DNA of 64,000 nucleotides from Pseudalkalibacillus sp. SCS-8 (GCF_040126055.1 NZ_CP143541.1:806001-870000), one strand, 5' to 3'; counted from the stretch's first letter, positions 1-10,138 are shown. The notes: generated by a model not told the origin, from the letters alone. Numbers and translations: made by a program.

Positions 1-2
1 CG

Positions 3-1215
<1,213 letters not shown>

Positions 1216-1293
1216 GTGATGTTTGACCTGAGAATGGGGCTTCAGCAGCCTTTTTCTTGGGTCTTTTTTTATGGGAGCGGACGTTGTTGGCAG

Positions 1294-1403
1294 ATTATGA
1301 ACCTAGTTTGCATCGTTTCGCACCATTTTTTGAAATTATGAACCCAGATTGAAAATTATGAACCCAGATCGAAAATTATGAACCTAGATGAAAAATTATG
1401 CGT
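1294..1403. repeat. 20-bp periodic intergenic repeat (ATTATGAACC type)
   Basis: ATTATGAACCYAG units start at 1294, 1335, 1355 and 1375, with a broken unit (ATTATGCG) at 1395. The last four are spaced exactly 20 bp apart. A degenerate TTCGCACC unit lies at about 1316. The array sits between the convergent ends of hutG and the PepSY gene. The opposite strand of 53947-54041 carries the same layout. Confidence 0.8.
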
Positions 1404-1430
1404 CATATCATAAGAAGCATAGCTAGAACG

Positions 1431-1468
1431 AAAAAAACCTGACTTGATGGTCAACCCATCAAATCAGG
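1431..1468 (-). terminator. Rho-independent terminator of the PepSY gene
   Basis: On the minus strand CCTGATTTGATGG pairs with CCATCAAGTCAGG around a short loop and is followed by seven Ts. Confidence 0.85.
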
Positions 1469-1478
1469 AAGTTCGCTC

Positions 1479-1880
1479 TTATTGCTTTTCTTTCTCTTCA
1501 TCATCGTCGTCTTCAGATTCATTCTCATCATCGTCATCATCATCTTCATCGTCCTCAGCTTCTACCTCGAGGATTTCGCCAGTATTCGCATCCAGTTCAA
1601 CTTCTTTCAAACTTTGATCTGATTCAGATTTGATCGTGACCTCATAGACGAGCTTTCCGTCTTCTTTTTCAATTTCTGTTTTCCCTGTCACTTTACCGGG
1701 AACTTCTTCAAGAGCAGCCTTTTCTGCTTCTTCAATCGTTAGATCCGCTTGTTTGATCAACTCACTCTGGTTGGAGTTTGCAAAGGCATCCAATCCTTGA
1801 GTGCCAAAGAAAATGCCTCCACCTAGTAATAAAATCGCGAGACCGCTTATGAAGAGTGTTTTCTTACTGAACCGTTTCAT
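1479..1880 (-). CDS. Membrane-anchored PepSY-domain protein with acidic tail
   Basis: Protein of 133 aa with a short basic N-terminus, one hydrophobic segment (about residues 9-27, signal anchor or signal peptide), one PepSY-like region (about 45-105, including ITIEEAEKAAL-like and ANTGEILEVE signatures) and a C-terminal run of Asp/Glu. PepSY domains are extracytoplasmic and are often linked to peptidase inhibition or sensing; the function here is unknown. It is divergent from a two-component system at 2071-4189, an arrangement resembling B. subtilis ykoI beside ykoG-ykoH. It may therefore be a target or accessory of that system. The acidic tail could bind cations. Its own terminator follows. 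Confidence 0.8.
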   Translation of the reverse strand: MKRFSKKTLFISGLAILLLGGGIFFGTQGLDAFANSNQSELIKQADLTIEEAEKAALEEVPGKVTGKTEIEKEDGKLVYEVTIKSESDQSLKEVELDANTGEILEVEAEDDEDDDDDDENESEDDDDEEKEKQ

Positions 1881-1958
1881 AATGATTTACCTCCTTGAAA
1901 AGTATTGATCTTATGATTCAAGTCTATCAATTCAAAATGAAAAAATAAGAAAAGCAAA

Positions 1959-1980
1959 ATGAGAATTTGATGAGAGATTT
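1959..1980. promoter_or_regulatory. Candidate response-regulator box (11-bp direct repeat)
   Basis: ATGAGAATTTG is followed directly by ATGAGAGATTT, so ATGAGA recurs after 11 bp, one helical turn. It lies in the divergent region between the PepSY gene and the response regulator. OmpR/PhoB regulators usually bind such head-to-tail repeats. This is inference only. Confidence 0.35.
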
Positions 1981-2070
1981 ATCATCGATTTCTAATAAGT
2001 ATAATCCAAACATTGCTAGGAATAAAAGGTTAAACTAGGGAGTAGAAAGAGTTGATTGGGAGGGAAGAAC

Positions 2071-2781
2071 ATGCCGGTTGCAGAAAAAATGTTGATTGTA
2101 GAGGATGATTTCCATGTTGCGCAATTCATACAGCTTGAGATGGAGCACGAAGGGTATACGGTAGATCTTTCAACCGATGGAGAAGAAGCGTTGAAGAAAG
2201 TAAGAGAAGACAGCTTTGACCTGATCATATTGGATTGGATGCTTCCGAGCTTGAGCGGATTGGAGGTATGCAGGAGGATTCGTAAATCGAGTCAAATTCC
2301 GATTATTCTCTTAACAGCTCGTGAAGATATTGGTGACAAAATCGCAGGTCTTGATACGGGTGCAGATGATTACATCACGAAGCCGTTCGAGATAGAAGAA
2401 TTACTGGCACGGATCCGCGCTCTTTTAAGGAGGCACTCTTATAGTCGAGATGCAGAAGTGCAAGAGGATCATACACTTTCCATAGAAGGTTTGAGCATTG
2501 ATATAAAGAAGCGGATGGTAAAACGGGAAGGAAAGGCAATCGAATTGACACAACGGGAATTCGACTTGCTCGTTTATATGATGCGTCACGAAGGGGAAGT
2601 ATTGAATCGCGAGCAAATCCTTTCAGCGGTTTGGGGCTATGATTTTGTCGGTGAAACCAATGTCGTTGATGTGTATATCCGATACTTACGGAACAAACTG
2701 GATCGGAATTATGAACGACCTCTTATTCATACTGTGCGTGGAGTCGGATACACCCTTAGGTCTCCTGAAGAATCAAGTTAG
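2071..2781 (+). CDS. OmpR/PhoB-family response regulator
   Basis: Cytoplasmic DNA-binding response regulator of 236 aa. The receiver domain (about 1-120) shows the acidic pair EDD, the phospho-acceptor Asp in LIILDWMLP, the LLTAR switch Thr and the KPF lysine. A winged-helix DNA-binding domain fills about 140-232 (LTQREFDLLVYMM ... NVVDVYIRYLRNKLD ... RGVGYTL). The ATG at 2071 follows GGGAGGGAAGAAC at good spacing; an upstream in-frame TTG lies inside that ribosome binding site and is rejected. It is cotranscribed with the histidine kinase 13 bp downstream and divergent from a PepSY gene, like B. subtilis YkoG. Confidence 0.9.
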   Translation: MPVAEKMLIVEDDFHVAQFIQLEMEHEGYTVDLSTDGEEALKKVREDSFDLIILDWMLPSLSGLEVCRRIRKSSQIPIILLTAREDIGDKIAGLDTGADDYITKPFEIEELLARIRALLRRHSYSRDAEVQEDHTLSIEGLSIDIKKRMVKREGKAIELTQREFDLLVYMMRHEGEVLNREQILSAVWGYDFVGETNVVDVYIRYLRNKLDRNYERPLIHTVRGVGYTLRSPEESS

Positions 2782-2794
2782 GAAGTGATGGAAG

Positions 2795-4189
2795 ATGAAT
2801 TTTTTCAAGAAAACAGAGCGGAACGCTTCCATCGTCTTTCAATTTACATTATGGCATGTGGTGGCCGTTACATCGTTGATCTTCGTACTCGCTACCGCTA
2901 TTTTCATCTTTGCTGGCTACTTCCTGATGGAAAACTCGAAGCAAGAGATACTTCATGTTCAAAACAAGATCCTTGCAACAGTTGAAGAGAAGGACCCTTC
3001 CATCCAGGAAAATTTGGATGATACGCTTTATCCTGATTATCCAAATTACTTTGTGAAGATATTGGATGAAGAGGGAGAAACGCTAGCGAAAACACGCGGG
3101 TGGAGTAAAGAGTTTGAAGAAGAAGTGGAAGAGGACATCACCATTTTTGGATTTCCTCATTTTATGTGGAACGATGACAGAGGATTATTTTATCGGGATC
3201 AGCTTAGCTGGAAAGGACCTGAAGAGAACGGAGTCATATTCTATGAAGTCGAGCTGAATCATATCAATCAATTTATGATTCTGCTTCTTAAAATTTTTCT
3301 CATTACGTCACTGCTGAGTCTTATTGCGACACCGCTCATCATCTATCAGGTGACCAGGCGGAAAATGAGGCCTCTTTTAGAAATTATCCAATCTGTGAAC
3401 AAAGTGAAGTCCTATTCAGATTTGAAAGAAACGATAGCTGTGCCGCATTCTCCGAAAGAGTTGACGGATTTAGCTGAATCAATCAACATTCTTCTCCATC
3501 GACTGGAAAAACAGCTAGAGCGTGAAAAACATTTCATCGCTAATGCTAGCCATGAGCTCAGGACACCGTTGACCTCCTTCAATGGATATATCAATCTCAT
3601 GAAACGATGGGGTAAGAATCAACCGGATGTGCTAGAAAAGTCCATTTCAGCACTAGATTCAGAGAATCGAAGGATGCAGCGGTTGATCGATCAATTGATG
3701 ATGCTAGCTAAGTCTGAACAATCGGACCTTCAATTTGAAAAAGTAGATGTAATCGAAGTGTGTAAGACTGCAGTCCAACAGGTGTGGAAGGCTGATGGAC
3801 ATATTTCCCTAATAGAGGAATACGAGGACCAAGTGATAGTCCAAGGTGAGGAAGGCTACTTGACACAAGTGCTAGTCATCCTATTAGACAATGCCCAACG
3901 GTACTCGAAAGACGGGGGCACCGTCCTATTACAGGTTGTTGAAGAAGATGGAAAAGCAAGAATTCGTGTTAAGGATACTGGGCCAGGAATTCCTGTGGAG
4001 GATCAGGCAAAAGTGTTCGATCGATTTTATCGGGTGGATAAAGCGAGGTCTCGGGAAACCGGTGGAACAGGCCTGGGGCTTGCAATCGCAAAGGAATTGG
4101 TGGAATTGCACGGTGGAGAAATCGTGTTGGAAAGTGAAGTCGGGAAAGGCAGTACATTCACTGTTGAACTCCCTATTCTGAAGCGATGA
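2795..4189 (+). CDS. Sensor histidine kinase partner of the upstream regulator
   Basis: Membrane sensor kinase of 464 aa. Two membrane spans (about 18-42 and 160-185) bracket an extracytoplasmic domain of about 115 residues. HAMP-like sequence follows, then the HisKA box with the phospho-acceptor His in FIANASHELRTPL, the N box (VILLDNAQRYS) and the G boxes (DTGPGIP, GGTGLGLAI) of the ATPase domain. It should autophosphorylate and pass phosphate to the response regulator encoded just upstream. It resembles B. subtilis YkoH in context. The signal is unknown; the nearby PepSY protein suggests a cell-envelope stimulus. Confidence 0.9.
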   Translation: MNFFKKTERNASIVFQFTLWHVVAVTSLIFVLATAIFIFAGYFLMENSKQEILHVQNKILATVEEKDPSIQENLDDTLYPDYPNYFVKILDEEGETLAKTRGWSKEFEEEVEEDITIFGFPHFMWNDDRGLFYRDQLSWKGPEENGVIFYEVELNHINQFMILLLKIFLITSLLSLIATPLIIYQVTRRKMRPLLEIIQSVNKVKSYSDLKETIAVPHSPKELTDLAESINILLHRLEKQLEREKHFIANASHELRTPLTSFNGYINLMKRWGKNQPDVLEKSISALDSENRRMQRLIDQLMMLAKSEQSDLQFEKVDVIEVCKTAVQQVWKADGHISLIEEYEDQVIVQGEEGYLTQVLVILLDNAQRYSKDGGTVLLQVVEEDGKARIRVKDTGPGIPVEDQAKVFDRFYRVDKARSRETGGTGLGLAIAKELVELHGGEIVLESEVGKGSTFTVELPILKR

Positions 4190-4202
4190 TGAGCAAACGA
4201 AA

Positions 4203-4228
4203 AAACGCTTGGCGAACCAAGCGTTTCT
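4203..4228. terminator. Bidirectional terminator between the convergent kinase and gdh genes
   Basis: ACGCTTGG-CGAA-CCAAGCGT stem with an A-run on the left and a T-rich run on the right, so it can end transcription from both sides. Confidence 0.85.
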
Positions 4229-4238
4229 TTCTGCGTTC

Positions 4239-5618
4239 TTAATACAGCTTTCCTTGTCGATAAAGGATGGTGGAGAGCTTCATGACGGCATGGATGTAGC
4301 AATTTTGTCTCAGTGGAAAAGGGTCTCCGAAAAATTGCGGCAGGATTGTATCCATCGTCCCTTTCATCTTCTTAAGCAGAAGCTTGTTTACTTCTTCTTC
4401 GGTGTAAAACTGTGTTTCACGTCCTTGCAGCCATTCAAAGTAAGAGACGATGACGCCCCCAGCGTTTGCCAGAATGTCAGGAACGATGATGACCCCGCGG
4501 TCGCTCAAATATTTGTCCGCCTCTCCTGTTACAGGCGCATTCGCCCCTTCTACAATGACGTTCGCTTTTATTTTATCGACATTGTCTTGATGGATCTGAT
4601 CCTCTAAAGCGGCAAGCACAAGCACATCGACATCCAGATACAAAACCTGTTCCCTGTCTAAGATCTGTGCTTTAACATTCGCCTCACTCAGCTGTTTTTC
4701 ATCTACCGGTAAGTCCCCTTGGTTTTTCGAGGTGTATTGGATCAATGCAGGGATATCAAGACCGTCTTCATGATAAAGCGTAACATTACGATCACTCACC
4801 GCTACGACCTTATTGTTCAGATGCTTACATTCAAAGGCTTCGAGAGCAGCGATGGATCCTACATTACCAAACCCTTGCACGGAAAGGGTCAACGGGCGAT
4901 TCCGATAACCTAGAGCGGTTTTTGCAAATACATTATCGACCGTACGCAGCCAATTCTTCTGTTCGTTCAAGAAATCATAAAGCATATAACGCAGCGTGAA
5001 GTAGACGCCCTTCCCAGTAGCTTTGCGCCTGCCTAGCGAACCTCCGTTTACGACACTTTTCCCCGTAAAACTTCCACGATAGGGCATGCCAGGACGGATG
5101 CTTTTGTATTCCGCCATCATCCAATCCATTTCGCGATCGCCAGTGCCAACGTCAGGAGCAGGGATATCCTTATCTGGTCCGATGACATCACTGAAATAAT
5201 GCACATATTTTTCACAGATAAGATGCAGCTCCTTGACCGAGTAATCTCTCGGATTCATCACGACACCGCCCTTACCGCCGCCGAATGGAACTTCGTGTAG
5301 GGCATTTTTGAGTGTCATCAGAGCGGCCAGGTTTGCCACCTCTTCTTCGTTGACGGATTCATGAAAACGGATGCCTCCTTTATAAGGACCTAAGGCATTA
5401 TTGTGTTGCACCCGGAATGCAGGGATCCTTACGACTCTACCATTTTCCAGCGCGATCCTTAGAAACGACTTATGTATTTGATTCGGTGTTGATAGAAGCG
5501 CGGCTAATGAAGTGAATGCTTGTTTACGGGTCTGATCTTTTAAATCGGGTAGGAAGGATGAGTCCTCCAATAAAGCATCTAATGAATGTTGTACGATTTC
5601 TCCAGTCTGACTTGCCAT
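4239..5618 (-). CDS. Glu/Leu/Phe/Val dehydrogenase family protein (divergent glutamate dehydrogenase)
   Basis: NAD(P)-dependent amino-acid dehydrogenase, most likely interconverting glutamate and 2-oxoglutarate. Seen: the substrate-binding region QHNNALGPYKGGIRFH, the lysine motif FGGGKGG, the catalytic region PAPDVGTG and the Rossmann glycine motif QGFGNVGS. At 459 aa it is about 30 residues longer than typical Bacillus RocG/GudB. The extra length is largely an insertion of about 20 residues between GKGVYFTLRYML and the Rossmann strand, with a further long linker after ALIQYTSKN. The substrate could therefore differ from glutamate. Monocistronic; its terminator is shared with the convergent kinase gene. 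Confidence 0.85.
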   Translation of the reverse strand: MASQTGEIVQHSLDALLEDSSFLPDLKDQTRKQAFTSLAALLSTPNQIHKSFLRIALENGRVVRIPAFRVQHNNALGPYKGGIRFHESVNEEEVANLAALMTLKNALHEVPFGGGKGGVVMNPRDYSVKELHLICEKYVHYFSDVIGPDKDIPAPDVGTGDREMDWMMAEYKSIRPGMPYRGSFTGKSVVNGGSLGRRKATGKGVYFTLRYMLYDFLNEQKNWLRTVDNVFAKTALGYRNRPLTLSVQGFGNVGSIAALEAFECKHLNNKVVAVSDRNVTLYHEDGLDIPALIQYTSKNQGDLPVDEKQLSEANVKAQILDREQVLYLDVDVLVLAALEDQIHQDNVDKIKANVIVEGANAPVTGEADKYLSDRGVIIVPDILANAGGVIVSYFEWLQGRETQFYTEEEVNKLLLKKMKGTMDTILPQFFGDPFPLRQNCYIHAVMKLSTILYRQGKLY

Positions 5619-5895
5619 AACAAACGACCTCCTCGGACGATAGTTTTTTCCTTCTCTCCATTATAACAAGAAGTTCGGAATCATCAGAAAAATACGGTTT
5701 GGACTGTCGAAACTTTAGTAGGGACGCCATCTTCAAAATACTTTTATAACTAAATAAATAGGTCGTTGTACTCGAATTAGAAAGAAGGTTAGATGGCTCC
5801 TTCTGCTCATTCCAACCTAGTACGTTTGTATTACGATAAATATACAGAAAAATTTAAACATTCAAAATGTAACAAAAAATGAGGGAGGAAAAGGA

Positions 5896-7611
5896 ATGAA
5901 AAAGAAACAAATTGTCGCTTCAACAGTATTGGCGACGAGTATGCTGCTCGCATCATTCGGAGGCGCAAGTGGTGCGGACTTTGAGAAAAAGGCGTCTAAA
6001 AACATCGAAATGGCTCCTGCCATGGTGAATTTGAACCATAACAAGGTGTTTGACAACCTGGAGTCGATCATGAAGGATAAGGCAGAATCTGAGACGATCG
6101 ATGTCATCGTCCAGTTCGATAAATCCATGGCGAGTGAAAAAGCTCATAAAGCAGTGATGAAGCACCTTGGAAAATTCAAAACAAAGCATGTTTTTTCCAA
6201 CGCATTGAATGGTGTTGCAGCAACTCTTACGAAGAAACAAATTCAAAAGCTCGAAAAGCTTCCTTTCGTTAAAACGATTGAATATGATGCAGAAGTCAAA
6301 ACGTTGAACGGAACGGCAAATTATTGGTTCGGAACAGAGAAAGCTCGGGGTGACTTCGGGCTTACCGGAAATAGTGATGGTAACGAAAATACGTACTCAA
6401 AAGATGACCAGGTCGTCGCGGTCATTGATACAGGAATCGATGGAAGCCACGTCGACTTGGACGAAGGGAAAGTCATCGGTTGGAAGGACTTGGTGAACAA
6501 CAGAACGACACCTTATGATGACAACGGACACGGTACCCACGTAGCAAGTACGGTTGCAGGGGATGGAGATGGAAATCCAACTCATAAAGGAGTAGCTCCT
6601 GGTGCAGCGCTTGTTGGGATAAAAGTTTTGGATGCCCAAGGTAGCGGAAGCATGAGTAACGTTACGGCTGGTATCGACTGGGCAGTAGCGAACAAAGATG
6701 TTTATGGTATTGAAATATTGAGCTTGAGCTTAGGAACTTCTGGAAGCTCAGATGGGACAGACTCTACTTCCGTTGCAGTCAATAATGCTGTTAATGCTGG
6801 TCTTGTCGTAACGGTTGCTGCTGGAAACGACGGCCCAGGTAAAAAGACGATCGGATCTCCTGGTGCTGCTGAAAAGGCGATTACAGTTGGAGCAGGTGCT
6901 GACCTTGGTGAAGGTGGTTTCTTCCTGGCAGACTTCTCAAGCCGTGGAACAACTGCAGATGGTCGAATCAAGCCGGATATCTTTGCACCAGGCTACAATA
7001 TCACTGCTGCACAAACAAATACAACTAGCGGATATGTTACCTACAGTGGGACAAGTATGGCGACTCCATTCACGGCAGGGACGATTGCATTGATGCTTGA
7101 TGCAAATCCAAGCCTGACACCGACTGATGTGAGTAACATCCTTACGAATACGGCGGAGGACTGGGGTCCAGCTGGTAAGGATATCGATTACGGACATGGT
7201 CGCTTGGACGGTTATGAAGCGGTCAAGAGCGCTGGCAACTTCAGCGGCACAAACATTGCAACGCCAAATCACTTTGCTAAACAAGATTCACTTGCGGGCA
7301 CTGGTAGCGAAGACACATTCCAGTTCACAGTCGACAATACTAGCTATCCTACTGCTGTGACAATGATCATTGCAGATTGGAAGTCCAGCTGGTGGTTCGG
7401 TGGATCTCCTGACTTTGATGTCTACTTGTATGACCCATCCGGTGTACAAGTTGCAAAGGCTGAAGGTACAAAGCGTCAAGAGACGATCACCTTCACACCA
7501 ACATCAACGGGTACGTACACGCTTAAAGTATCTTCATACAGTGGAAGCGGAAACTACTACCTGGATCTCAGTGCTGGAACGAACAGCCTGACACGTACCT
7601 CTAATCAATAA
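5896..7611 (+). CDS. Secreted subtilisin-like serine protease (S8) with propeptide and C-terminal PPC-like domain
   Basis: Extracellular protease of 571 aa. A Sec signal peptide (residues 1 to about 27, ending ASGA) is followed by an inhibitor-I9 propeptide (about 60-140). The S8 catalytic domain shows Asp178 (VIDTGID), His212 (GHGTHVA), the oxyanion Asn (AAGNDGPG) and Ser387 (GTSMATP). The C-terminal ~115 residues look like a pre-peptidase C-terminal beta domain (DTFQFTVD ... YLYDPSG ... TYTLKVSSYSG). The start follows GAGGGAGGAAAAGG. It stands alone with its own terminator. Together with the M6 protease at 23 kb it suggests a proteolytic, scavenging lifestyle. Confidence 0.93.
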   Translation: MKKKQIVASTVLATSMLLASFGGASGADFEKKASKNIEMAPAMVNLNHNKVFDNLESIMKDKAESETIDVIVQFDKSMASEKAHKAVMKHLGKFKTKHVFSNALNGVAATLTKKQIQKLEKLPFVKTIEYDAEVKTLNGTANYWFGTEKARGDFGLTGNSDGNENTYSKDDQVVAVIDTGIDGSHVDLDEGKVIGWKDLVNNRTTPYDDNGHGTHVASTVAGDGDGNPTHKGVAPGAALVGIKVLDAQGSGSMSNVTAGIDWAVANKDVYGIEILSLSLGTSGSSDGTDSTSVAVNNAVNAGLVVTVAAGNDGPGKKTIGSPGAAEKAITVGAGADLGEGGFFLADFSSRGTTADGRIKPDIFAPGYNITAAQTNTTSGYVTYSGTSMATPFTAGTIALMLDANPSLTPTDVSNILTNTAEDWGPAGKDIDYGHGRLDGYEAVKSAGNFSGTNIATPNHFAKQDSLAGTGSEDTFQFTVDNTSYPTAVTMIIADWKSSWWFGGSPDFDVYLYDPSGVQVAKAEGTKRQETITFTPTSTGTYTLKVSSYSGSGNYYLDLSAGTNSLTRTSNQ

Positions 7612-7618
7612 AAACGAA

Positions 7619-7659
7619 CAAAAAGAGATGATCCTGAAAGACGGATCATCTCTTTTTCT
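7619..7659 (+). terminator. Terminator of the S8 protease gene
   Basis: AAAGAGATGATCC pairs with GGATCATCTCTTT and is followed by Ts. Confidence 0.88.
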
Positions 7660-7709
7660 ATGTCGAACGACACATTATTTCCCAGGTAATTGACGAATTT
7701 CGTCATCCG

Positions 7710-8729
7710 TTATGACGCATCTGCAGTATTCCGTGAACGTGCCATATATTTTTGCAGGAGGCTCGTTCTCAATTCAATGAGAGGTTGAGCTACCGTCATA
7801 ATCGGTTTTGAAGCTAATAATAACGTTACACCTGCTGCGAGACCAAGAAAGAGGATGTAGTTTCCTGTTTCTTGAATGGCGTCGTAGAACGGTGTGATTG
7901 AGAACAGTTTTACGACGAAACCGTGCAATAGATAGACATAGAGGGTACGGGACCCCATGTGTGTAAAGAAAAGCTCGCGTTTTGGTACTAATGCCATAAA
8001 GCTGAATGTTGCGATGAACATTAAACCATACATCAACAGGCGGATAAAGACCGCTTGTTCAACTTCCACTCCTAGTTCTTCATACGAAGACGATGCGAGT
8101 AACCATTCTTTTGCAGTTTCCGGGAAAAAGAAGTAATAACTGATTAGCATCGCTCCGAATACCACACTTGCGGCAATACGGATATTCGGTCGAAGTAATG
8201 CGTAAAAGTGTTCCTTTTTCAAATAATAGCCTAATAGGAAAACCGGGAAGAATACGAATGTCCTTGAAAGACTGAGAAAAGTCCCGATATCTTGTACATA
8301 ACCGGCAATCAAGCCTAAAACGAGTGCAATCACCAAAGGATATTTCATTCTTGCAAAGACGAACAGCAGGACATTCCATAGAACGAGACTCAGCAAGAAC
8401 CACAATGTCCAGTAAGGATCAAATAACGTAAAGGTTTCACTGCCATTTTTGACTGTATAGAAAGCAAAATAGATCAACTGGAAAATGAAATACGGAATCA
8501 GGATTTTCTTGAAGATCTTTTTAAGATAGCCTTCCTTCAGGATACTCTTCGAGAAGAAACCGGCAATCATGATGAACGCTGGCATATGGAACGTATAGAT
8601 AAAGTTGTATACTGTATATAATACATCGCTGTTTGACTTATGCGGACTGATGAAATGTCCGAATACCACTAGGAAAATCAGAATGAATTTTGCATTATCA
8701 AAATAAAACTCGCGCTTTTGCTTACTCAT
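7710..8729 (-). CDS. Acyltransferase-3 family membrane protein
   Basis: Integral membrane O-acyltransferase-like protein of 339 aa with about ten hydrophobic segments. The N-terminus FYFDNAKFILIFLVVFGHF carries the Asp and His typical of acyltransferase 3 / NolL-type proteins, which transfer acetyl or other acyl groups to sugars of the envelope. The substrate cannot be told. The ATG at 8729 lies eight bases after TTGGAGG; an in-frame TTG at 8744 overlaps that site and is not used here. Transcribed away from AlkA and convergent with the protease. A weak sigma-B-like promoter may lie upstream (see 8796-8820). Confidence 0.85.
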   Translation of the reverse strand: MSKQKREFYFDNAKFILIFLVVFGHFISPHKSNSDVLYTVYNFIYTFHMPAFIMIAGFFSKSILKEGYLKKIFKKILIPYFIFQLIYFAFYTVKNGSETFTLFDPYWTLWFLLSLVLWNVLLFVFARMKYPLVIALVLGLIAGYVQDIGTFLSLSRTFVFFPVFLLGYYLKKEHFYALLRPNIRIAASVVFGAMLISYYFFFPETAKEWLLASSSYEELGVEVEQAVFIRLLMYGLMFIATFSFMALVPKRELFFTHMGSRTLYVYLLHGFVVKLFSITPFYDAIQETGNYILFLGLAAGVTLLLASKPIMTVAQPLIELRTSLLQKYMARSRNTADAS

Positions 8730-8795
8730 AACCTTGGCCTCCAAGTTGTCTCGATTAATTTGTATGATTGAAAACGAGGTGTTCTGGGAACTAAC

Positions 8796-8820
8796 ATACC
8801 CCGTAAGATTATGAATAAAT
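8796..8820 (-). promoter_or_regulatory. Possible weak sigma-B-type promoter
   Basis: Minus strand ATTTAT-N13-GGGTAT. The -10 is perfect; the -35 matches GTTTAA at four of six positions. It lies 66 bp before the acyltransferase start. Confidence 0.3.
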
Positions 8821-8930
8821 CATAAGTCATCTAATTTATTCGAAATTGTCATCTGTTTTTGGAGGTTTGTAAATCACTTTTAACATCAACGGTCATTTTG
8901 TAATAAATGTTATGGAAAGAGAGGGAAACA

Positions 8931-9851
8931 ATGGAAAAGTCATATCATCTACTTACGATTGAAGGACCATTTTCATTTGAACATACGTTTCAAAGACATC
9001 ACCGTACAACGGATACTTTGAAATCCATGATTGTGGACCATGAAGAAAACCGGTTCATCAAGTGGATTTATGTCGGAGAGACACCGTACCTGTTGGATGC
9101 CACGATACGTACTGACAATGAAAAGACCGAGGTCCACTTGAATGGAAGTGTTGATGAACACCTGAAAGCAGATCTGCGGCATTACGTCCGTCGAATGTTC
9201 GGGGTGGACAATCCGTTACCTGAGTTTTATGAGCATATGGAAACCATCCCCAGAATCAAGCAGCTGCTGGAACGTTTCCATGGGATGAGGATTATCACAA
9301 ACCCTGATTTGTTTGAGACGATGGTGGATACGATTATCGGCCAGCAGGTTAACCTAAAATTTGCAGCCACGTTAAAAGAACGTCTTGTACGTTTTGCAGG
9401 TGAGATCAAGAAGCATGACGGGGCCGATCTGTATCTTTTCCCTACAGCTGAAAAGGTGGCGAAGCTTGAGTATGAACAACTTCGGGAGCTTTCGTTCAGC
9501 CAAAGGAAATCCGAATATATCATTGATTTTGCTCGGATGGTTGAGAGGGAGGAAGTCGATCTGAATGCGCTATGGTCAATGTCGAATCAGGAAATCATTG
9601 ACCGGTTGTTGCCACTGAGAGGAATTGGTGTGTGGACGATCGAATGCCTCATGTTATTCGGGCTGAATCGTCGGGACGTGCTTCCAGCTGCTGATATCGG
9701 CTTACGGAATGCAGTAAAATCGTTATATGAGCTTGAAGAGCAGCCACAAACAGACGAAATCCGAGCCCTGGCAAGTGAAGAAGGATGGCACCCATGGGAA
9801 AGCTACATCACCTTTTACATGTGGCAATATTTGAATACATTAGGGAAGTAG
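8931..9851 (+). CDS. alkA: DNA-3-methyladenine glycosylase II (AlkA-like)
   Basis: Base-excision repair glycosylase that removes alkylated purines. The C-terminal half is an HhH-GPD domain: VDTIIGQQVNLKFA, the hairpin LLPLRGIGVWTIECL and the catalytic Asp255 in LPAADIGLRNAV. The N-terminal ~110 residues match the AlkA_N-type region. ATG 8931 follows GAGAGGGAAACA; the ATG at 8907 lies before that site. 306 aa, similar in size to B. subtilis YfjP. Monocistronic, followed by a terminator. No adaptive-response gene (adaA/adaB) lies next to it. Confidence 0.9.
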   Translation: MEKSYHLLTIEGPFSFEHTFQRHHRTTDTLKSMIVDHEENRFIKWIYVGETPYLLDATIRTDNEKTEVHLNGSVDEHLKADLRHYVRRMFGVDNPLPEFYEHMETIPRIKQLLERFHGMRIITNPDLFETMVDTIIGQQVNLKFAATLKERLVRFAGEIKKHDGADLYLFPTAEKVAKLEYEQLRELSFSQRKSEYIIDFARMVEREEVDLNALWSMSNQEIIDRLLPLRGIGVWTIECLMLFGLNRRDVLPAADIGLRNAVKSLYELEEQPQTDEIRALASEEGWHPWESYITFYMWQYLNTLGK

Positions 9852-9857
9852 GTTTAT

Positions 9858-9893
9858 GGGACAGAAAGGGTACCTTTCTGTCCTTTATATTTT
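9858..9893 (+). terminator. Terminator after alkA
   Basis: GGGACAGAAAGG pairs with CCTTTCTGTCC, followed by a T/A-rich run. A partial copy (GGGACAGAAAG ... TTCTGTCC) lies about 50 bp further on. Confidence 0.75.
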
Positions 9894-10011
9894 GGAAAAA
9901 TTCAAATGAGGGACAGAAAGAAGCCGATTCTGTCCTCTGTGCTTCCAATTATACGACTTGAAATATTAACTAATAGGCTCTATTAGCTATTAATGTTGCT
10001 ATTTAAAGAAA

Positions 10012-10093
10012 TTAGAAGCGTAAGGCGGCGACTCCAGCGTTGCCCGCGGAAAGCGTCCGCCTGAAGCTGTACAACATCAACAGCTTTCTTTAA
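10012..10093. repeat. Dispersed ~80-bp repeat, copy 1
   Basis: GAAGCGTAAGGCGGCGACTC opens a GC-rich element whose second copy is at 43807-43886, with most bases identical. It contains complementary GGCG/CGCC ends. It lies between convergent genes, next to a minus-strand terminator. Confidence 0.75.
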
Positions 10094-10096
10094 CAG

Positions 10097-10129
10097 AAAA
10101 AAGAAAGAACAGCTTAAATAAGCTGTTCT
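10097..10129 (-). terminator. Terminator of the 3D-domain protein gene
   Basis: Minus strand GAACAGCTTA / TAAGCTGTTC stem, then a T-rich run. Confidence 0.8.
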
Positions 10130-10138
10130 CTCAATCGA

